From assembly GCA_023392645.1 (NCBI GenBank), contig JAEVYR010000547.1, positions 1 to 10,314 on the forward strand: 10,314 bases of DNA, written 5' to 3'. The position numbers and the translations under genes were made by a program. This stretch comes from Chloroflexota bacterium (lineage in GTDB: Bacteria; Chloroflexota; Chloroflexia; Thermomicrobiales; UBA6265). This document shows, in pieces, positions 6,143-10,314 of the stretch; positions within the stretch are counted from its first letter, which is position 1; the number at the start of each line of letters is the position of its first letter. The notes under the pieces are model-generated. The model was not told the origin of the DNA, searched no databases, and saw nothing but the letters and a program-made list of their open reading frames with translations.

Positions 6143-8624
6143 TCAGGGGGAGGGAGCGATCAGACCTGCGGCGATGCCGGCGGCGACCGCTGCTGCTCGG
6201 CTGTGCACGCCGAGCTTGCGATAGATGCGCGCGACGTGGGAATTGACCGTCCGCTCGCCAATGAAGAGCGCTTCGGCGATCTGCGGGTCGGTCAGCCCTG
6301 TTGCCAGAAGTGCCAGGATTTGGGACTCCCGACGGGTCAACCTGATCGACGGGGGAATGGTCGCAGACCGATCCGGCGGGGACGGTGTCGCCTGCGCCGG
6401 ATCAAGCGCCTCGGCAACCGCTTGTTCTGGCGTCAGCGCTTGTCCGGCAGCCAGCGCGGCGGCGAACGTCGGCTCACGCAACGCCTCGCGCACCGCCGCC
6501 AACGTCCGCTGATGCATGGCGTGATGCAGCACGCGGGGCGAGCCGAGGTCGGCGAGCATGGTGTCGACAGCGCCGAGCAGCCGGGCCGCGCGGTCCGGGT
6601 GTCCGGCATGGGCCGCGCGGTCCGGGTGTCCGGCATGGGCCGCGGCGTTCGCAAACCCGGCCAGGGCATCGGCAACGCCGATCCCGAAACCGGCATCCCG
6701 GCTCAGGCTCAGGCTCTCCTGCAGCGCCGCGACGGCCCGCTCGCCGTCGGCAAGCGCGATGGCGGCCTGACCGACACCAACCAGGGGTGTCGCGACCGCG
6801 CCCGCATCCAGGCTATCCCGACTGCTGGCCACCGCTTCTTCCGCCAGCGCCAGCGCCCGTGTGTAGTCGCCACCACGGTAAGACAGGTCCCCCAGGTTTT
6901 CGAGGATCACGGCAATGCCGGGGGCATATCCCGCCTCGCGGTAGGCGACCAGTGCCTCCTCGTATTGCGCCTCGGCGAGGGCGTCATCTCCCCGGTATTC
7001 GGCAACGGCACCGACTATGTAGACGGCTTGCGCCAACCTGGCCGGATTCCGGAGCCGGCGCCAGGCATCGCGTGCGTCCACTCCGCATGCTTCGGCTCGA
7101 TCGTAGTCGCCGAGGCGCAGCGAGATGAAGCCGAGCTGGATCAAGGCCATGGCGCGCAGATCGGGCGGAGCATCGGCGGTTCGGCTCGGTTCCAGCGTCC
7201 GCTCCAGCCAGTCACGCCCCTCGATCAAGTGCCCTCGGTGCTCCCAGAACCTCCCCAGCGCAGCGGCGAGGCGCAGGCAGTCGAGCCAGTGTCCAGATTC
7301 CGCAAGCCAGGCCAATGCCTCCCGCAGATTGGCGTGGTCGGCGTCCAGGCGGTCGAACCAGAGGTGAGCGGTCGTCCGGGTCAGCTCTGGCGATGCCGTT
7401 TCTGCAAACGCCAGGAACCAGGCCGCGTGCGCATGCCGCACTATCGGCTCCTCGCCGCTGGCCGCGAGGCGCTCCGCGGCGAATTCGCGAATGGTCTCCA
7501 GCATGGTGAAGCGGGGCGAGCACGCTCCAGCGTCATCCTGGGGCGACTGAACCGATCGCAGCAGGCTCTGCTGAACCAACGCCGCGATGCTGCCGAGATC
7601 GAAGGGCTCAGCAGCGCCTGATGATCCGTCCACCACGTCAGCCCGAGAGACAGCTTCGGCGGCCTCCAGGTCGAAGCTGCCGATGAACACCGAGAGACGA
7701 CGGAAGAGACGCTGCTCCTCCTGCGACAACAGGTCGTAGCTCCAGGCCACGGCGTTGCGCACCGCCTGCAAGCGTTCTGGCTGATCGCGAGGCCCACCGG
7801 TCAGGAGGGACAGGCCCTGCGCCAACCGGCTCTCCAGCGCGGACGGGGCGCGCGTATCGGACAGCGCGGCCGCCAACTCGATGGCCAGTGGCAAGCCATC
7901 GAGCCGACGGCAGACTGCCTCGATGGCCGGAGCGTTGGCATCGGTGAGTGCGAAGTCGAATCGCACCGCCTGGGCCCGATCGACGAACAGCCGCACGGCT
8001 TCGGACGATTGTCTCAGTGACCCGTCCGCGGCAGGTCCGGCACTGCCCGCGTCATGGGCGGCGCGATTCGTCAGGGAAAGCGGCGGCACGGGAAACACAC
8101 GCTCACCGGAGACGTTGAGCCTGGCCCGGCTGGTAACGAGCACCTTCAGGCCAGCGGCCGCCTGAATGAGTTTCGTGACCTGGGAGCCAACCGCGACCAC
8201 CTGCTCGAAATTATCGAGCACCAGCAACAGCTCCCGGTGGCGCAGGAAGCTCCCCAGTTCGCCGTGCAGTGGATCGGCGCCGATGCCGCGGAGACCGAGG
8301 GCCTGGCCAATCGCGGGGAGGACAAGGTCGGGGTCGTTGAGCGAAGCGAGGTCCACGAACACCGCGCGGTCCGCGAACGCATCCATCACGGCATTCGCGA
8401 CGGCGAGGGCGAGGCGGGTCTTGCCGACACCGCCAGGACCGGTGAGCGTCACGAGCTGGACATCGTCGCGAAGCAGGAGGGCGCGGACGGCCGCGATTTC
8501 CCCATTCCCGGCCGATCAGGCTGGTGAGCGGTCGCGGCAATGGAGAGAAACGATCGGTCCGAGCCAGCGCGGTCAATTGCGGGGGCGCATCGCGCGGTTG
8601 AGGCGATCGTGGCTCGGAGCTCAT
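6143..8624 (-). CDS. NB-ARC/TPR/LuxR-HTH transcriptional regulator, apparent frameshift near N-terminus
   Basis: Large STAND-type ATPase regulator. The C-terminal frame is open from GTG 8452 (769 residues) but begins right at the Walker A strand. The missing N-terminus (MSSEPRSPQP... RPLTSLIGRE) is found in another frame from ATG 8624. The two join as GREWEIAAVRALLL if one base of the CCCC run at 8500-8503 (plus strand) is removed, giving 826 residues. Corrected numbering: Walker A GPGGVGKT 62-69, Walker B LLLVLDNFE about 132-140, GLPLAIE about 243-249, then TPR-like helices about 480-690, and a LuxR-type HTH at about 761-816 (LTRRESQILALLATGLTDPQIAEALFI is split around the recognition region, with GERTVNSHV). 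Nucleotide binding probably switches DNA binding on an unknown ligand. It lies upstream of, and parallel to, the Cys-rich cluster. Either a real lesion or a sequence error explains the frameshift. Confidence 0.85.
6583..6636. repeat. 27-bp perfect tandem duplication within the regulator gene
   Basis: The 27 bases 6583-6609 are repeated exactly at 6610-6636, with a partial third copy starting at 6637. The unit is in frame and adds the nine residues AAHAGHPDR a second time, in the region between the last TPR-like helices and the HTH domain. It is likely a recent slippage event that lengthens a helical linker without breaking the frame. Confidence 0.85.
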
Positions 8625-8670
8625 GGATCCATCTCGAACGCTATTGGCAACTCTTGTCAGCACACTTTCG

Positions 8671-8683
8671 TGCGGGTCCCGCA
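8671..8683. promoter_or_regulatory. Palindrome near the regulator transcription start
   Basis: TGCGGGTCCCGCA is a perfect 6+1+6 dyad lying 6 to 18 bases downstream of the candidate minus-strand -10 element at 8689-8694. It would therefore straddle or closely follow the transcription start of the LuxR-type gene, a usual position for an autoregulatory or repressor operator. The dyad is short and GC-rich, so chance occurrence is possible. Confidence 0.35.
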
Positions 8684-8688
8684 GGGCT

Positions 8689-8694
8689 ATTGTA
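8689..8694 (-). promoter_or_regulatory. Candidate -10 element of the LuxR-type gene
   Basis: Read on the minus strand the bases are TACAAT, five of six matching the consensus -10, about 65 bases upstream of the ATG at 8624. No good -35 hexamer stands 16-18 bases further upstream. This supports the start of the gene at 8624 rather than at 8452, because it leaves room for a short leader. Strength and use are uncertain. Confidence 0.4.
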
Positions 8695-8789
8695 CCGATC
8701 ATGGCGCAATCAGTGATAGCGGGCGCGAGGCACCGCTCGCCGATCCCCTGCCGGTCCGTTCGTGCTGATCCGGCACCCGTTCGCCTCCG

Positions 8790-8798
8790 TGATATGCT
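8790..8798 (+). promoter_or_regulatory. Candidate extended -10 promoter for the PRTase-recX pair
   Basis: TGATATGCT has the extended -10 form (TG-N-TATGCT) on the plus strand, about 66 bases upstream of the ATG at 8865. The -35 region at the expected distance (CCGGCA) matches poorly, which extended -10 promoters can tolerate. It lies back to back with the candidate promoter of the LuxR-type gene, in a 240-bp divergent intergenic region. Confidence 0.35.
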
Positions 8799-8864
8799 GT
8801 CGACATCGACCGAGCCGCCGGGACCCGATTTCACTTGCCGACCCGCGCCCCGGGAGGATCCGCC

Positions 8865-9458
8865 ATGGTGACGACTCCGCCTCGCCTGCATCCATCGCTG
8901 ATCGCCAGCCTGCACGACACGCTGCTCCTGAAGGAGGGGCATTTCTCCTTCCGCTCGGGCCGCCACTCCAGGGTGCTGCTCGATCGCGACCGACTGCTGG
9001 CCGATCCGGGCAACGCGAGCCGGGTGGGATACGCGCTGGCCAAGGCGTTTTTCACCGACAAGGTCGACACCGTCGCCACGCCGAGCGTCTGGGGCGTGGC
9101 CCTGGCGCAGTGGGTCGCCTATTTCCTCGAACCGAAGGCCAGCGTGGTCCACGCGATCCCGACCGGCGATGGCGAGCGGCACATCCCGCACAACCTGCGC
9201 GATATGCTCGATGGAAAGCGCGTGCTCCTGGTGGACAACCTGATCGTGAGCGGCAACACCCTGGAGGGATTCGCCGACGAGGTTGCAGCGCTCGGCGGGG
9301 AGATCGTCGGGCTCGGCGCGCTCTGGGACCTCGCCGACCCGACCATCCACGGGATGCGCGTCGTGGCGCTGCTCGACGACGTCTACCCCGCCTGGCTGCC
9401 CGACCAATGCCCGATTTGCGCCGAAGGCAATCATGAGATCGAAGACATCCCGTACTAG
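8865..9458 (+). CDS. Orotate phosphoribosyltransferase-like protein with altered active-site motifs
   Basis: A 197-residue protein of the type I phosphoribosyltransferase fold, closest in plan to PyrE. The start at ATG 8865 has GGGAGG seven bases upstream. GHFSFRSGRHSRVLLD at 25-40 matches the PyrE N-terminal segment, and VLLVDNLIVSGNTL at 120-133 occupies the PRPP-binding loop. In canonical enzymes this loop has two acidic residues followed by TTGG-like bases; here it reads DN...VSGN. The region where PyrE usually has its catalytic RKE-K-HG loop instead reads HAIPTGDGERHIPHN (96-110), with no lysine. A CPIC motif at 182-185 resembles the C-terminal Cys pair of some PyrE proteins. It may therefore use another base or have lost catalysis, so I withhold the symbol. 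It overlaps recX by 26 bp and is probably translationally coupled to it. Confidence 0.82.
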   Translation: MVTTPPRLHPSLIASLHDTLLLKEGHFSFRSGRHSRVLLDRDRLLADPGNASRVGYALAKAFFTDKVDTVATPSVWGVALAQWVAYFLEPKASVVHAIPTGDGERHIPHNLRDMLDGKRVLLVDNLIVSGNTLEGFADEVAALGGEIVGLGALWDLADPTIHGMRVVALLDDVYPAWLPDQCPICAEGNHEIEDIPY

Positions 9459-10125
9459 GCAGGAGCCGCCAAAACGCGGCACCGTCACGCGCGTTTCGCC
9501 CCAGCAGGCGACGGCCGAGCGCATGAATATCTATCTGGACGACCGGTATGCCTTCAGCATGAGCCTGCGGGCGCTTGGCGAGCATCCGGTGTCGGTCGGC
9601 GACCAGCTCGAGGAGTCCGATGTCGCGCGGCTGCGCGATGCCGACGAGCCTGACCGTGCCGTCGCCTCCGCGCTCAACCTGCTCGCGCATCGAGGGCGCT
9701 CGGAGCGGGAGCTGCGCCAGCGGCTGCGCATGAAGGGCTACACCGCCGGCGCGATCGACGCGGCGATCGGGAAGGTGGTCGACTGGGGCTATCTCGACGA
9801 CGAGCGCTTCGCGGCAGCTTGGGTCGAGCAGCGGCAGGCGGGCAAGCCGCGATCCCGGCGAGCGCTGGCGAACGAGTTGCGCGAGAAAGGCGTCGCGCGG
9901 GAGATCGTGGAGACGACGCTCGAAGAGGCCGAGATCGATGAAATCGCCGACGCCCAACGCCTCGCGGCCGACAAGTGGCGCAAGGACGAGGGGCTGGATC
10001 CCGACAAGCGCCGCCAGCGGACGGCGGCCTTCCTCGCCCGGCGCGGCTACGGCTGGGACGTCGCGAGGCAGGTCCTCGATGCGCTCACCCGGGACGATGA
10101 CACGGACGACTTCAAGCCGCGATAG
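9433..10125 (+). CDS. recX: Regulatory protein RecX
   Basis: Cytosolic modulator of RecA filaments, 230 residues. The family's three-helix repeats are visible: ALNLLAHRGRSERELRQRL with KGY at about 80-103, then GYLDDERFAAAWVEQR at 119-134, then a C-terminal FLARRGYGWDVARQVL at 200-215. The N-terminal GTVTRVSPQQ...MNIYLDDRYAFSMSL is the beta-rich leader found in many RecX proteins. For that reason ATG 9433, with GAAGG five bases upstream, is preferred over ATG 9523. This start lies inside the preceding PRTase-like gene (26-bp overlap), indicating coupled translation. recA is not in the window. The acidic DDDTDD tail is an unremarkable ending. No clear terminator follows. Confidence 0.92.
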   Translation: MRSKTSRTRQEPPKRGTVTRVSPQQATAERMNIYLDDRYAFSMSLRALGEHPVSVGDQLEESDVARLRDADEPDRAVASALNLLAHRGRSERELRQRLRMKGYTAGAIDAAIGKVVDWGYLDDERFAAAWVEQRQAGKPRSRRALANELREKGVAREIVETTLEEAEIDEIADAQRLAADKWRKDEGLDPDKRRQRTAAFLARRGYGWDVARQVLDALTRDDDTDDFKPR

Positions 10126-10314
10126 ATGCGGCCGGGCCCGCCCCACCGCACGCGTGATGCGTATGACGGTCATGCCATAGCCGAGTCCGGTCGTGTCGTC
10201 GCCCCGAGGCACGATCCGTTCGCGATGCGCCAGCATCGGTGAACGAACACCAGCGCCGCCCATGTGGTACAGTGAAGGAGGCTGCGGGAGGACCCACGTC
10301 GCTCGACGCCATCC
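10126..10314 (+). other. Intergenic tail with a probable upstream region of the next gene
   Basis: No complete gene is supported here. Near the end are two Shine-Dalgarno-like strings (AAGGAGG at 10275-10281 and GGGAGGA at 10286-10292) but no ATG, GTG or TTG at a suitable distance before the window closes. A GTG at 10272 opens a frame to the edge (VKEAAGGPTSLDAI) but lacks its own binding site. TACAGT at 10268-10273 preceded by TGG resembles an extended -10. A small dyad, ATGAC-G-GTCAT, lies at 10163-10173. Confidence 0.3.

Noticed and set aside
6098..7621. 507-codon plus-strand open frame
   Set aside because: It is fully antisense to the TPR/HTH part of the regulator, is rich in Arg/Gln/Gly and has no domain; the minus-strand product is clearly real.
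8452..8452. GTG 8452 as the true start of the regulator
   Set aside because: It would begin at the P-loop strand, and the missing family N-terminus is plainly readable in another frame just upstream.
9052..10263. 403-codon minus-strand open frame
   Set aside because: It lies antisense to the PRTase-like gene and recX, both with recognised motifs on the plus strand.
1..10314. CRISPR array, tRNA, rRNA or insertion sequence
   Set aside because: No regularly spaced direct repeats, cloverleaf-like sequence, rRNA-like stretch or transposase was seen; the only clear tandem repeat is the coding 27-bp duplication.

Overview
The window is GC-rich and compactly coded. Its gene content includes an NB-ARC/TPR/LuxR-HTH regulator, twin-arginine (Tat) proteins with SRRRAV-type signals, a YugP-type zinc peptidase, a DDxxD polyprenyl synthase with a DDALGVWG second motif, and a PyrE-like protein next to RecX. 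Together these suggest a Chloroflexota bacterium of the Thermomicrobia/Sphaerobacter type. That placement is inferred from gene style; no marker gene proves it.

Layout. (1) 1-860: non-coding DNA with two inverted repeats, then a membrane zinc peptidase on the minus strand. (2) 861-2193: a divergent intergenic region with an operator-like dyad, then a plus-strand polyprenyl diphosphate synthase ending in a strong hairpin. (3) 2309-5897: a minus-strand cluster of four genes with gaps of 57, 70 and 67 bp. In transcription order these are a Tat-exported Cys-rich protein, a membrane-anchored protein with two thioredoxin domains (CGPC and CSHC), a second Tat Cys-rich paralogue, and a third paralogue broken by a deletion plus frameshift. 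(4) 5898-6142: leader region of that cluster, holding a perfect 20-bp palindrome and a 17-bp-arm inverted repeat. (5) 6143-8624: a large NB-ARC/TPR/LuxR regulator in the same direction as the cluster, with an apparent one-base frameshift in a four-base homopolymer near its N-terminus. (6) 8625-8864: divergent promoter region. (7) 8865-10125: a plus-strand pair, an orotate-phosphoribosyltransferase-like protein with altered active-site motifs overlapping recX by 26 bp. (8) 10126-10314: no gene that can be supported.

The most interesting unit is region 3. The three paralogues share a constant secreted core (Tat signal, YFSDRPER motif, PPNAALV motif, LFIDDC motif) but carry different cysteine-rich C-terminal tails, with 10, 10 and 8 cysteines. 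The gene in their midst encodes a tandem thioredoxin-fold protein predicted to face the same extracytoplasmic space. The simplest reading is a secreted disulfide-rich protein family with its own dedicated thiol-disulfide oxidoreductase, possibly controlled by the upstream LuxR-type ATPase through sites in the leader. The function of the secreted proteins is unknown.
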